The notes below the pieces were generated by a model. That model had not been told where the DNA came from, did no database searches, and saw nothing but the letters and a program-made list of their open reading frames with translations. This document shows positions 12,677 through 61,431 of a stretch of 64,000 nucleotides of DNA, in pieces. The DNA is taken from contig NC_135560.1 of the NCBI RefSeq assembly GCF_964340395.1, positions 18,153,098 to 18,217,097 on the forward strand. The letters are read 5' to 3'. The position numbers were made by a program, and so were the translations under genes. Within the stretch, counting starts at the first letter, position 1. Each line of letters opens with the position of its first letter. The DNA comes from Glandiceps talaboti. Lineage: Eukaryota; Hemichordata; Enteropneusta; Spengelidae.

Positions 12677-12768
12677 TTAGACTGGAAGATACGTCGTGAC
12701 GTTTCGCCCTCACCGGCCTCCTCTCACACGTGTTAGGGCCGATATTTGATTGCGTACTTTACAGACTA
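12677..12768 (-). mobile_element. hAT-like MITE, copy 1
   Basis: A short element with imperfect terminal inverted repeats (TAGACTGGAAGATACGTCG and, inverted at the other end, TAGTCTGTAAAGTACG). It is flanked by an 8-bp direct repeat GCCGGATT (12669-12676 and 12769-12776), which is the duplication size expected of hAT transposons. The other copies in this window are in the opposite orientation. Confidence 0.7.
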
Positions 12769-12776
12769 GCCGGATT

Positions 12777-13207
12777 CGGGCATGTCCTCATGATAATATT
12801 TACAGCCACAATGCACTATAACAGGTGGTTTTGTGGATCCAAGTTGGGTACCCTAAGAACGGACATTTTGAACTAGTAGAGTGAATTGTGTGCACTCTTG
12901 GACAATATCAACTTAAACTTTGACTGAAAATACTTGGATTTGGTGGTATTGCATTGGCACATCTGTATCTGGTTCATCGCAGTTAGTGAACAGGTCAACA
13001 AATGTAAGTCAAACAAGTTTATAGACATCAAATTATATATTGTAGTACTAGTTGTAATTTGCATTGTCTATGTGTGAAGTCAATCCTCTGAGTTGAATAC
13101 GCCGAGTTACACTGCAACATGTCGAGGTTATAAATTGTCAATACATTTGTGTGTGTGTGTGTGTGTGTGTGCGTGTGTGTGCGTGCGTGTGCGTGCGTGC
13201 GTGCGCG

Positions 13208-13258
<51 letters not shown>

Positions 13259-14049
13259 TTGTCAAATAGTTTCATCTGACATTTATTCCCTCTAATATAT
13301 TATTTGGGGTACAGCATTACTCGTATGAAATAATACACCAAGATTCCATCACCTCGGAGATCTTCGGAGTTGTTGCTGAAGTTTACAGCACAGATATTGA
13401 ATATTGTTTTCAGAAGTGCATGTATTCAACAATATGTTCAATATTTGTACTTTGTACAACTCCATGAGTTTGAACTACTGTATTATAAATTGAGGGTGAG
13501 CAAGGGTATCCCCCCCCCCCAGTACGATTTACAGAAAAAAAGTGTTAAATTACAAATTACGAAGATATTAAAAATTTCAATTTTTACATTTATGATGAAA
13601 AAACTGCAATTTACGAATTACGGATGATCTTTCATGTACTTTTGATATTAACACCTCCAAATTCCCCAGTTCAAGAGGAACATTGATACTTTCCTTTCCA
13701 TCCACAAACTTGACCTTTGTGGACTTGGGAAAAAAAGACATATTGTAATCTGATATGACTGTTATTTTTTCAAAATCCTGGGTATACGAAAATGTGACGG
13801 ATCGCTATTAGTGTTGCTTGTATTGAACCCTTTTAGTATCGTACAATTATACAGTACATACAGTTGTATGTATTTTTCTTTTACGTGTACGAAAAAAATG
13901 GTACTTTTACTGATTACAGTCAAAATAAACAGTTGATTACGAAGTACGCCGACCACTGAATTATGCTTTTATGGACTTTATTGCAACAGTTTAGAAACAA
14001 CGAACAATAAAATGGCCTGATTACAAAGTACAAAAATACCCCTTGCCCA
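12777..14049. other. Intergenic region, no gene
   Basis: It contains an interrupted (GT)n/(GC)n tract (13149-13254) and AT-rich sequence. The open frames here have no recognisable protein features. Confidence 0.5.
13149..13254. repeat. (GT)n microsatellite with GC interruptions
   Basis: Alternating GT with a central block rich in GCGT/GTGC (about 13171-13210), flanked by pure GT. Confidence 0.95.
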
Positions 14050-14059
14050 CCCTCTAAAT

Positions 14060-14360
14060 TGTCAGGTCAGGTAAGGTCAAGAGTCAAGTCGACAATCAAG
14101 TCAAAGAGTCAAGCAAAGTCAAGTAATATCAAGTAAAGGTAAGTCAAGTACAGCAAAAGTCAAGTCAAGTAAAGGTAGAGCAAGCTCAAGCAAAGTCAAG
14201 TAAAGGTAAGTCAAGCCATGTCAAGAGTCAGGTTGAGTTGATTCGAGTCGAATTGGGTCAAATGAGTTAATTCAGCATATATTGATTATTACTAGCTATT
14301 TTGTACTTATTCCCAAATACATGAGTATCTAAATTGTCATATCAAGTCAAGTCAAGTGAT
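14060..14360. repeat. Degenerate AAGTC/GTCAAG minisatellite
   Basis: Variants of AAGTCAAGTC, GTCAAGTA and AAAGGTAAGTCAAG recur from about 14060 to 14240, with a trace at 14340-14358. It directly precedes, on the + strand, the decayed LINE fragment encoded on the opposite strand. Confidence 0.75.
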
Positions 14361-14790
14361 TGGAAAGATGAATGTAAAAATTTCAATCCGCATGGATTCC
14401 CAGCTAGAGCGATCACGTTCTCTAAGTTGTTGTTTCTCCAAAAAAACTAATAATCCACATTTTGAGGTTGAGAGTTTTAGTCTGCATGTTGAACAATAGT
14501 TGCATACAGTATTACACATTTTCTGGCATGTAGAACGAATTGCAATTGGTACTAACATTGAAATGACATATGCTAAAGAGCAGGTGAACCAAGAAATAGC
14601 GAACCCATGTAACATCCGATACCACTGTCATGTGACTGTTCTCTTTCAACAAATAGGTCGTTTGCATAAATTAGGAAAAGAGTTGTTGAAAGAATGCTTC
14701 CCTGTCGTACACCTTGAAATATAGGATATTCATACGGTGACATTTTTGTCCATAGAATATATTTTGCAAGATCCTCCAAAGTTTTGAATT
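14352..14790 (-). pseudogene. Decayed non-LTR retrotransposon reverse transcriptase
   Basis: The minus strand reads FQGVRQGSILSTTLFLIYAN, the palm-domain block of LINE reverse transcriptases (family form: GxRQGxxLSPxLFxxYxNDL). After a frameshift near 14600 it continues as LAYVISMLVP, where the catalytic YADD block belongs but the Asp pair is gone, then CQKMCNTVCNYC and LKLSTSKCGLLVF, which match the block after YADD. It has at least one frameshift and a destroyed active site, so it is dead. The clade (CR1, jockey or similar) is not resolved. Confidence 0.75.
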
Positions 14791-15070
14791 TATGCCCATG
14801 GTGTACAATTTGTGAAATTGACTATTACAATCAAAAGTTTTGTGAATGTCTAGGCTACATATAAATACTTTGCTTCACCTTTCAACTTGATGAAGTATAG
14901 TCTCCAGAATACAGAATACTGTACTAATATTACTCTAACCCATTGATAACCGGTTTGTGGGGGTGGGAGTGGTGATATTTTCTTTTCGGAGAGCCATAGC
15001 TGTAGGTAATGAGAAATACACAGTTCAAAGAGTTTTTGCAAAGTCAGTAGCAATGTAATTCCTCTGTAGC

Positions 15071-15780
15071 TTGCAGGATCAAAACGGTTCGATCCTAGAA
15101 CGTAATTCGTGCAACCTTAGAATGTGCAAGTTCCCTGACCATTGCCCGATCATAGAATGTATTTCGCACAACCATAGAATGTGCATGGTCGGGTACCATC
15201 ACCCGATCATAGAATGTATTTCGCACAACCATAGAATGTGCATGGTCGGGGACCATCATCTGATTGTAGAATGTATTTCGTGCAACCATAGGATGTGCAT
15301 GGTCGGGTACCATCACCCGATCATAGAATGTATTTCGCACAACCATAGGATGTGCATGGTCGGGGACCATCACCTGATTGTAGAATGTATTTCGTGCAAC
15401 CATAGAATGTAAAAATGCAAGCTCCCCACACCATCGCCCGTTTGTATATATATTTCGTGCAACCATAGAATCTGCAGGTTCCCCGACCATCACCTGATTG
15501 TAGAATGTATTTCGTGCAACCATAGAATGTAAAAATGCAAGCTCCCCACACCATCGCCCGATTGTAGAATATATATTTCGTGCAACCATAGAATCTGCAA
15601 GTTCCCCGACCATCACCTGATTGTAGAATGTATTTTGTACAACCATAGAATGTAAAAATGTATTATATAAAATGTATTTCGTGCAAAGTTCCCGGGATCA
15701 TCGCTCAACCTAGAATGTATTTCGTGCAACCATAGAAATTGAAAAATGTATTAAATGTTTTACATGTATTTCGTGCAAGC
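15071..15780. repeat. 57-bp minisatellite, open on both strands
   Basis: Units of about 57 bp carry GTAGAATGTATTTCGTGCAA, CCATAGAATGTGCA and GACCATCACC. The early copies (15120-15400) are regular. Later ones lose or gain short blocks (AAAAATGCAAGCTCCCCACA). Because 57 is a multiple of 3, both strands keep long open frames with a 19-residue period. I do not regard these as genes. Confidence 0.85.
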
Positions 15781-15835
15781 TCCTCCAACGATCACACTAT
15801 TCAAACGATGCCGGATATTGTAGGCATATGCCGGC

Positions 15836-16030
15836 ATGCCATGTTTTGTCAGATGTCAATATTTCAACACCGAGCCTGAGCATGACTTGTTCTTCGCTGG
15901 TCATGGAAGACAGTTCAACCCAGGAACACGTTCCGGTTTCACAGCATCACTCGATTTCTTATCAACTCATCCTACTGTGTGGATGCATTTTGATTCCGAT
16001 GGTTCCAGTAATGAGAGAAGGGCTTTGTAG
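15836..16030 (+). pseudogene. Isolated CUB-domain-like fragment
   Basis: The + strand frame reads HDLFFAGHGRQFNPGTRSGF and ends WMHFDSDGSSNERRAL before a stop. The ending fits the last strands of CUB domains (family form: FxSDGSxxxxGF). The expected Gly-Phe ending is replaced by Ala-Leu-stop. No neighbouring CUB exon or convincing donor was found, so this is probably a pseudo-exon or remnant of a secreted CUB protein. An unannotated exon is less likely. Confidence 0.4.
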
Positions 16031-16306
16031 AAGACACATACGGTAAAACGTTTTTAAAAAAATATAACCTCGGATGGGGCTGTGCAATATTTTACCCACA
16101 ACTCTCTCTGATTTGTACTGTCAGACGTCATCTCCCGGGAGTCAGACAAATCTTACATGCATACAGCTGTGTTCATATTCTTCATAGTGCATCTTTAATG
16201 GTGACTTCTGCCTGGATTATTTTGTTGAGGTAAGTACAATTTTAATATGGATAAAACTATTTTAGAACAACAGCTGGCTTTCTGACTCTGACTTGTCTGT
16301 ATGTCA

Positions 16307-52529
<36,223 letters not shown>

Positions 52530-54382
52530 TGTGCAAACAAGTGATCTAAATATAAAAGTGCTAAAATGAAACTAAATTTACAGCCTTTGTCTCACTATTA
52601 GTTGAATTTTAATGATAAGGTGAATGATAGATTAGGAAATTCATATTAATATCAGTGATACCAAAGTCGTAGCTGATTTAGGTATCGTACACCTTGACAT
52701 TCAGTTGAGGGATTTGCCAAAAATCGATTAATCTTAACTACTGGATATTCAAAAATGACTGTCAGTGATAGACTAAATCAACCAATACAAAGAATCACTT
52801 GACCCGACTGTTATCAAAATGTCGGTGATTTTCTGGTGCCAAGATACATTGCATGAGACGATGTTGCATATGTAGTTACTTTTACGCTTCATTTGACTTT
52901 AGTACATTTGAAATCACATTTTCATCATGAAATGATGGACAGACATGTTGACCTCTTTAAAGACTTAGTAAATGCCATCGATGACAGAAGGATTTCCCTT
53001 GTAAACTCAAGGTACGGTCAGATCACAACCATCCCCCGGAGTAGCTCATCCAAAACCATCTACACGTACAGAATACATAGCGCTGTATGGGGAGGCACAT
53101 GATATATTTTGGAACCCGACAACAGATCCATTATTAATATGATATGTGTAATTACTGTGAATACTAAAACTAATAACAGTTACCGGCATATAGTGCAAAA
53201 TCCAAGGCCACTGAATAATTAGCCTTGCATTGTGCTTTAGATACAGCTCTCTATGATATTCAAATACACTGTCTTCAGTGGTGACTTTGACCTTCAACGT
53301 TAGTATGAACTGTATCACATCAACCTCAGTAGAGTTAACTGAAGTTCAGCTTTTCAATATTAACCAGGTTACTATAACCCATTAGTGATAATGTACGATG
53401 GTTTTTTTTTCAAAATTTTTGAGTTCAGTTAACTTGCAGAATATATGTGTCACTTTTAATGTATCGTTGATTAACAAATATTATATTGTTTAAAATTTTA
53501 AAAGATCTATTTTCTATCATAAAGTATAATGTAGTGCTAGTACTACTAGATTTATTTGATTATGTGACATTTATGTTAAATATGTTCATTAGCCATCTAA
53601 GACATTTTCCATAGAGAGAAAATTGAAAAATTTCACAATAGCAAGTATTCAGATGTAATCAACCTGAATTTTGAGTATGTTTGTTTCAGAAGAAACAACT
53701 TAATATTGCATGTCACTAAGGAAAGATTGCACAATGTCACACAAGCTCTATAAACACACTTCGTTCATTTAGGGGGGAGGGGGGTCTGGTGTCAATGCGA
53801 TTGCTGAACTTTATTTTCACAATTCTAACCAAATTTTGAAAACTTTCACGCCTTCAATGATAACAGGTTCTGCATATACAACTAAGATGTTGATAAGTTG
53901 ATTAAAATGTACTTCTAATGTGATATATAGTGCTGGATTTCCAGTAGTATTTTATTGTGTTTACGACCATGTCTGCATCTATCATAGTGGTGTGACCGCT
54001 CCAATTGTTATCATAGTTTACATATATATATATATATATATAAACATTTTGATGTTACACTTGTGAACATTCGTTTGGGAAGAGGGGGTTTTGTCCTAAA
54101 AAGAGCAAAGTTCCTTTATAAGTTGAGCTTGTGCGACATTGTGTGGTTGTCCCGTATGGGGCACAAGACACAGACAGCCTTGAACCCCAAATAAATTATT
54201 ATAAAAGTGTCCAGCACACTTGGGATGTAGAAGTATACAATGTACAAGTAATCATGTTGCTTATCAGTGTCAAAGTAAAGAATTCATTGACAAGCAAATT
54301 AAAATCAAGTTCATGTTTAATCATTTCAGCAGAAACCTGTTTTTGCTGCTTATCACTGTTCAATGTAATTAGATACTTGATC

Positions 54383-54384
<2 letters not shown>
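52530..54384. other. NBAS 3' flank
   Basis: This should contain the NBAS 3' UTR. I see no clear AATAAA close to the stop; the first good match is at about 54189. An unrecognised 69-aa frame (52893-53102, DLFKDLVNAIDDRRISLVNS) has protein-like composition but no context. A short (TA)n lies at 54019-54041. Confidence 0.4.

Positions 54385-54432
<48 letters not shown>
54385..54432. repeat. (GT)n microsatellite
   Basis: About 24 perfect GT units in the NBAS downstream region. Confidence 0.96.
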
Positions 54433-54434
<2 letters not shown>

Positions 54435-54792
54435 TGCTTCTGTTGTTAGTTGGTTAGGGGTTAACATGTGCCAATATTTACGTAAAACAAATATTATTGC
54501 CATCAGTGAAACACCACACCAACCCCTTAATTCTACTTTACATTTATCATGTGTGTAAATGGAATTGCCTACAAGTATCCAGTCAGTTTGTATCTTTCAG
54601 GCATTGCTTACTGAACTCAGGCTGAGTTCTACAGTTGACAAAGTGGGATTCCATGAATATGTAACCATTAAATACTGTTACATTGTTGGACTGAAAATAA
54701 TACACACAATCCGAATTATATCCTTCCCTTGTATTTAATAGTTGGGATATGATGAACCAGTCGTTTTCTGTTATTCACCGGACCACGCACCA

Positions 54793-55085
<293 letters not shown>

Positions 55086-55257
55086 TTCTGCTTCGGTTAT
55101 TTTTTACTGGAGTATTGGGGATAAGACCTCCTAGTTAGGCAAGTTTTGGTCTCGCTAGGCTGTTTGGGGATGATGGGGATAAATACCTAAATGTAAGAAT
55201 ACAGGTAAGTATATGTTCATGGAAATTAGTTTCCTAAGGAAACTACAGATTTATCTG

Positions 55258-55401
55258 TTTGTATGTATGTATGTATGTATGTATGTATGTATGTATGTAT
55301 GTATGTATGTATGTATGTATGTATGTATGTATGTATGTATGTATGTATGTATGTATGTATGTATGTATGTATGTATGTATGTATGTATGTATGTATGTAT
55401 G

Positions 55402-55430
<29 letters not shown>
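55258..55430. repeat. (GTAT)n microsatellite, about 43 copies
   Basis: A perfect tetranucleotide array. It abuts the 3' end of the reverse-oriented repeat at 55431-55720. The open frames (Met-Tyr-Val-Cys runs) are artefacts. Confidence 0.97.
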
Positions 55431-55433
<3 letters not shown>

Positions 55434-55720
55434 AGAAATGCATGACCAATTGCCTTGATGTTCGGTGAGGACATTACATAGGGTCTGTCAATGGAAAATT
55501 GTTAAATGAAAATGATTGCATCATAAATGTAAAAAAATGTGGTTTTGGTAAATAAAACAAAGTTAACATGCAAGATTGTTCTTAGAGTTGGTGGGTATTT
55601 TCTTGGGGATGTCCAAATGAAGATTTGTTCAAAATGTGATGATCACATGTGATATGCAAATTAGGTCTAAAACGTGTCTTGGTCAAATATCTCAAAACTA
55701 TCAGCTCTTTATTATACTTA
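55431..55720 (-). repeat. Reverse copy of the 2860-3605 repeat family
   Basis: On the minus strand the phrases follow in the same order as in gene A intron 1: TTTGACCAAGA, CTAATTTGCATATCAC, GATCATCACATTTTGAAC, ATCCCCAAGAAAATACCCAC, then AACAATTTTCCATTGAC and CATCAAGGCAATTGGTC. It ends directly at the (ATAC)n tract. Confidence 0.65.
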
Positions 55721-56850
55721 AATTCCCGGGGAGCATACACACATAATATTTGTTCTTAACATCGTCGTAAACCACGCCCTCTTTTAGTGCACCGCCCAAG
55801 AGGTTTTTTATCACAGAAGAAGAAGAGGCGCTGGTTTATAAGCATGGCTCTGAAGTGAACATTACCCCAGCCTGAGAAAGGCAGGTGGCAGTATACACAT
55901 CAATCAATTTCTTTACAGAGGTCAAAAAACTCAAAATTGCAACTGTTTCCAGTGTCAAAATATCTTATTACGTGGAGTTGAAAAACGCCAGTTTCTTTTT
56001 TGTTGCCAATAATATTATGTGTCCATAACCGAACCAATTCGTGTTTTTAAAAGTTTTATAGGGAAACATTATCTATAGAGTGGATTTTCGATTCAATTTC
56101 CCCATTTGTCAATTTGCTACGGATGTTGTCTTTGTGACATTACCCCTACAGAAGTAAAACTGCGTTTTCGACATCAGCATTCTCTCAACATGAATCATAA
56201 CCAACGGCATAGCCGTAAAGCGCAAGTCTCTTTACGGCACCGTTGTTGTGTCACGGGAAAATATGCCATGGTTTGCGAGAATACATTACTGTACAGTCAG
56301 CGACAACTTTAAAGCATAAATTGCAGACGATGGTGTGTTTGACTGATGCAAAATAAAATACAAATAAAGGTGTTCCAATTATATTGATTTTTCGTGACTA
56401 TCATTCAGATTTGCGATTCAAAAGCAATCATTTTATATTTTGAGTACCTTGGATGTTTCGAGAGGTTAAGTCATAAAATTACGAAATGTTGTAATGTGTC
56501 GAACAACAACCCGTCACTCAGGAAAATGTGCATGTTATTTTTATAATCGGATTAGTTAGTTTTAATACTGTGGTGGTTGTTGAATTTGCTCAATGAGCAG
56601 AGAGTAGAATTTATGTCGATGTCCTCGCCGATGATTGATGGAATTAAAAAAGTATGGTTGGCATGGTTTCCAATATAATCCCATTGTATAGCGATAAACA
56701 CAAAATACAGATCGCGTATCAAATACAGTAACTGAATACAGTTCATATCTTGATATAGTTTTGTATTTCTTTTGTCTCAGACAGCAACTCTGTATTCCTT
56801 TATATACCGAAATATGGACTAAAACACTTGTGAATATTGAATAAGGTTCC
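55721..56850. other. Intergenic region with a small hairpin
   Basis: No gene is recognised. A compact inverted repeat at 56203-56246 (AACGGCATAGCCGTAAAG / CTTTACGGCACCGTT, loop about 10 nt) is the only distinct structure. The open frames here show no family features. Confidence 0.4.
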
Positions 56851-56861
56851 AACCAACAATA

Positions 56862-57360
56862 TAATTTTTATTATTATTATTATTATTATTATCTTTATTT
56901 TGCAACCAAACACAAAGAGGTGATTGAAATCATACAATTTAAAATCGCAAATACACAGGAAAACACTGACTAAACGAGTACAGACAGCAAGGCTAAAATG
57001 TTTAAGAATGATTCCTAATGAAAGGTTACAAAGCTAAAGAAAGGTAAGACATAAAAATATACTGATTACTGTTAAAAAGGTCTATACAAGCTCGAAAACA
57101 TTCTGTCAAGCCATCATTGGTAATTGTACAAAGCGTGTGGTATGAAACTGTTTTTGAATCGTTCGGTTCTACATCTGGGAATACTATATTTTTTTGAGTG
57201 ACGGGTCTTCCTTGTTGAGGTTGGATTGATCAAATAATTTAATTTGTCATTACTAATGCATATTTTCCCAAAAAATGATTGGCATATTGTATCTCTCCTC
57301 TGCATTAGAGTGTTGATGTTGGTAGAATATATTTGATTATCAGCTACCATTGCTTAATTA
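56862..57360 (-). pseudogene. C-terminal fragment and 3' tail of a LINE
   Basis: The minus strand reads ISNDKLNYLINPTSTRKTRH and CRTERFKNSFIPHAL. The last motif matches the C-terminal end of many LINE ORF2 proteins (family form: RxxRxKNSFxPxAIxxWN). After a stop the sequence continues to a tail with AATAAAG and (ATA)n at 56863-56892. It is 5'-truncated and lacks the polymerase core. Confidence 0.65.
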
Positions 57361-59890
57361 CATGTAAAGTAATGTTCGCGAACAATGGTATAATGTGAAC
57401 ATTCTTTCTTAATACAAATCCCCCTCCAAATGCAAGGAGAAATTATATCGTAAGTATTTACTGAACATATTGACTCTTATACTGGAGTTGTCTGTCCTTG
57501 CAAATTTGACTGTAGCTAGTTATGATTTAGTTTAAGAAGTCAGTATTGGGAAATAACCTCTCTGCTTCACATATCTCAAAGTAGACTTTGTCCTGCTATG
57601 AATTGTACTTTTAATATCTTATTTTGATCAAGGGTCTTCTAGAAATATAAGCCAAGTGATTAGAAGTGGAACACTGCATCCACTGTATCCCTAGTAAAGA
57701 CGAAATTTTATACATTATAGTAGTCGACTTTCTGTACATTGTATTATGATAACCTAAATTACACACATACATTTTTTAAGAAACCTAGTAAATACTTATA
57801 AACACATTACTCACTTTTATATAAAAAAAAGTCATGATCAGAATTAAAAGGTTCATGATATTGCTGACGTCACTACACTGAAAGGAACATTTTGAGTGCT
57901 GGTCAAAATTAGCGAAAATAACCACTGCCAAGACCCGTATTCGGCTGTAATCGTATTTCCATATAGTCGTTTGTTTGTAATTTATGATTTTACATAATGT
58001 TCAGGAACAAACATTACATTGTACCATCATGGTTATCTTTTATTCATCTACCTATGAAGATGACTGTAACTCTTGTTGTGCTCAAGAATACCAGTAGTGC
58101 ACTCTTTGTCCTTGCTGCAACATCCTTGGTTTTCGCAAAAACCTCCGTCAAATATGTATGTGTTTTTAGCTAGGGCTATAGGGGTTCGCCATTGGCAAAC
58201 AAGAAAGTGGCATGCATGATCTGGTAAATAACGTTACAGTTTATTAGTGACCATGTGCCATGAAAATAGTGAAGGATGACATCATGTTTAATAATGCAAA
58301 CGCAGGGAACATAATTTACCACACGTGACTTGTTGTCGTACAATCAGGATTGCACTTTGTTATAAAACCAATAGGACCATGGGACGGTGATCCTTTTGTT
58401 GCGATTAGTTTCTTGACCCCGAATGTAAATACATACATGCATGTGTTTCAGGACACGACTTATACATATTATTTTGTGTGCGCTTTTAAATGATTTTCAG
58501 ATGAAAAATGGAATTACATGGAATTACAATCCACTTGTACATTCAGGATAACGCATTTCTATAGATACAGTCGGTTTAATTCGTGACACTATCCACAAGC
58601 GTTGACTTGTCGCTCATTGGATTTCAATGAGCACATGATTATAGGATTTGAGTAACACACTCCATGGCCAGCCACTGGTTCGTGCAGCTGCTGTCAAAAT
58701 CACACGGTAGTTCTATTCATATTCAACTATTCATATTTCTTTCGGTTACTAGATAATTTCAATCATAATTACTGAAACAATGCAAAGTGATATTCAATGT
58801 AACCGAACATTGCGTGACGAAAGGAATCTCCCATCATGCCATGGCGAGTGCGAAGGATATAGTGGAAATTAATCACCCACCCTCCCTCTTCACATCAGAT
58901 TTTGAGCAGTCAGTCAAATATTGAAAAGTATACAATTTGTCACACTACGTCAAATGTCGTCACGGCTGCTGATTGCAGAAAACAAACGTGTATGTAACAC
59001 CTGACAACAGTTCCAAAAAAGGTAAGTACATGTTACTCGTTTTTACTTCAGATTTCATTACGAGGGTGACATTAACAATTGATAAATATTTTTTAAATAT
59101 TCATTTCGTCATAATTTGATCATTTTGGGATGTCATCAAATGTTCATTTTTTATTCTTTGATCACAGGCGTGAGTTCTCGTAGGTGATGGTTGCTTTTTT
59201 GAGAATTTTCCTTGCATTTTGTGAAAAACGGTTGATAATTTCATCAAATTTGATTATATACAATTTATTATCTGTTGTACATGAACTTCTAAAAAATGTC
59301 ACCCATTGATTTGATAGTTAATTTGTCACGAAATATTGGCCCCTTCTCAAAAAAAACATGACCGTGTCATGGAACATGTTACGACGAGGTGAAATATTTT
59401 AAAACGTAATTCATCATCAACGTTAATCACAGTGAGTTATTTGACAGTCTTGTCATTTAAGTATCATTTCTGACAATATCAACAGCATATACAAGGAAAA
59501 ACTTATGGGAAGCCACGATAAATTAAATACAGATAGCGTCGACAAAAACTACGAATCCAGCTACATTCCTTTATGCATGTAACCATGCTAGTGCAGGTAT
59601 TAATCTATATTTCACCAGCTTGTGAATCAATTACCCAAGCTTCAGTGGGTGCTGAATGGTGATGCTCTCAACTATGTACTATAGGATTTTTAAGTGGACA
59701 CAATAGTATTCAGGGCACTTGTGATATACACTTAATTACACCGGGCTGTATGTCTATATACAGTGAGTTCATAGCTAGCATGAAAGTACCATCTACGTAC
59801 ATCCATGGTTAAAGAGAGTGGCATATAATATATCTGAATACGCAAAGGATGACACCCATTGAGAAACACGTGACATTGAGATAACATCAG
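57361..59890. other. Intergenic region upstream of the sulfotransferase
   Basis: No coding exon is recognised. A good donor (AAAAAAGGTAAGTA, boundary near 59022) could end a non-coding first exon of the sulfotransferase gene, whose coding exon is preceded by an acceptor at 61421-61422. This is inference only. Confidence 0.35.
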
Positions 59891-59902
59891 TTCTAGTTGC
59901 CT

Positions 59903-60537
59903 ACTGCACATATACAAAGTGGACAGGTCTACTACACAGATACAAAGTGGACAGGTCTACTACACAGATACAAAGTACGTGGACAGGTCTACTACATAGA
60001 TACAAAGTGGACAGGTCTACTACATAGATACAAATTGGACAGGTCTACTACACAGATACAAAGTGGACAGGTCTACTACATAGATACAAATTGGACAGGT
60101 CTACTACACAGATACAATGTGGACAGGTCTACTACACAGATACAAATTGGACAGGTCTACTACACAGATACAATGTGGACAGGTCTACTACACAGATACA
60201 ATGTGGACAGGTCTACTACACAGATACAAATTGGACAGGTCTACTACACAGATACAATGTGGACAGGTCTACTACACAGATACAATGTGGATAGGTCTAC
60301 TACACAGATACAAAGTGGACAGGTCTACTACACAGATACAATGTGGACAGGTCTACTACACAGATACAATGTGGATAGGTCTACTACACAGATACAAAGT
60401 GGACAAGTCTACTACACAGATACAAAGTACGTGGACTAGGTCTACTACACAGATACAAAGTGGACAGGTCTACTACACAGGATACTAAGAAAGTGGACAG
60501 GTCTACTACACAGATACAAAGTGGACAGGTCTACTAG
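59903..60537 (+). repeat. 28-bp minisatellite, about 22 copies
   Basis: The unit GTGGACAGGTCTACTACACA + GATACAAA is repeated nearly perfectly, with A/T variants (AAAGTGG, AAATTGG, CAATGTGG) and occasional 4-6 bp insertions (TACGTG). There is no unique spacer between units. Because 28 is not a multiple of 3, the frame cycles every three units, giving open frames with a 28-residue period (LLHRYK, RSTTQIQ, QVYYTDT). I do not regard these as genes. Confidence 0.93.
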
Positions 60538-61422
60538 TCTAGGTACTAACTGGCACCATATTACGTACTCAATGTACTCCATTTACTATCCCTAGTCTAG
60601 TCTAGGTCCCAACGATCGCACAGATTGTTTGTGCTACTCCTGCAGCGTTCATATAAACATGCTGACGTCCTCACGTCCCCACCTGATTTTAGTTTAAACG
60701 GACTGGAGGAGGAGTCATCCTACAAACATGAGAAAGGTCAAAGACGTTTGCTGATGACAGTATGTCAATTAACGATGCATTTCTACTGACATGCGCCATT
60801 CATTCTTCGCTCACCATAGGGTTCAAACACACTTGACACCTTTCGTTGGGACCTGGAACCACTTAAAGCTCAGGAGCAGTCGTTTATCGAGTAAATTAAA
60901 GTACTTTATGGCTTTCGATAATGTGTATGGTTTTAAATGTTATGCCATTAAATGGCCTCGTACATGTCCTTATTTTTGTAAAGTGCATACCCTCCCCACT
61001 AGCTATCATGGGGGGGGGGGTGTTGTTTCTGCCCAGAATCAAGATTGAAACATAAAACCCTGAGGTCTAAGTATCTCCAAGCACAGCCCAATGTGAGACC
61101 CCTTTTCGCAAAACCCATTCTAAAGAAATCTCTCATTGTTATGTATGGACGCTGAAGTTGATTTCCACCTCTGAAGTGGGTGGGTACTGTATAATTACAT
61201 ATTAAAATATGTGTGGCGGGGAGGGGGTTACGCAAATCCTTGGGTTTATTTGGGGTTGGGGCATGAATTTAGAGAAAGCGCGAAGGGGGCGAAAAAAAAA
61301 TCGACCAAAATTATTTCTCCCCAGCGCCCCCCCCCCCCCCCCACGGCCGTAAATTTTGATCCCAACCTTAAGATAAGATAATATATGTTACTCACAATTT
61401 TTACTATTATTTTTCTACACAG
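60538..61422. other. Sulfotransferase upstream region
   Basis: No separate gene is seen. It includes a G run at 61011-61020 and a C run at 61328-61342. It ends in a pyrimidine-rich acceptor (TTTTCTACACAG, 61411-61422), suggesting that the coding exon starts at 61423 after a 5' UTR intron. Confidence 0.45.
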
Positions 61423-61431
61423 ATTTCTAGA

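Noticed and set aside
15095-15646. 183-aa repetitive protein on the minus strand
   Set aside because: It arises from the 57-bp minisatellite, whose period is a multiple of 3; the other strand is equally open.
59897-60488. CRISPR-like array or 180-aa repeat protein
   Set aside because: The 28-bp units are contiguous, with no unique spacers, in an animal genome. The open frames follow from periodicity.
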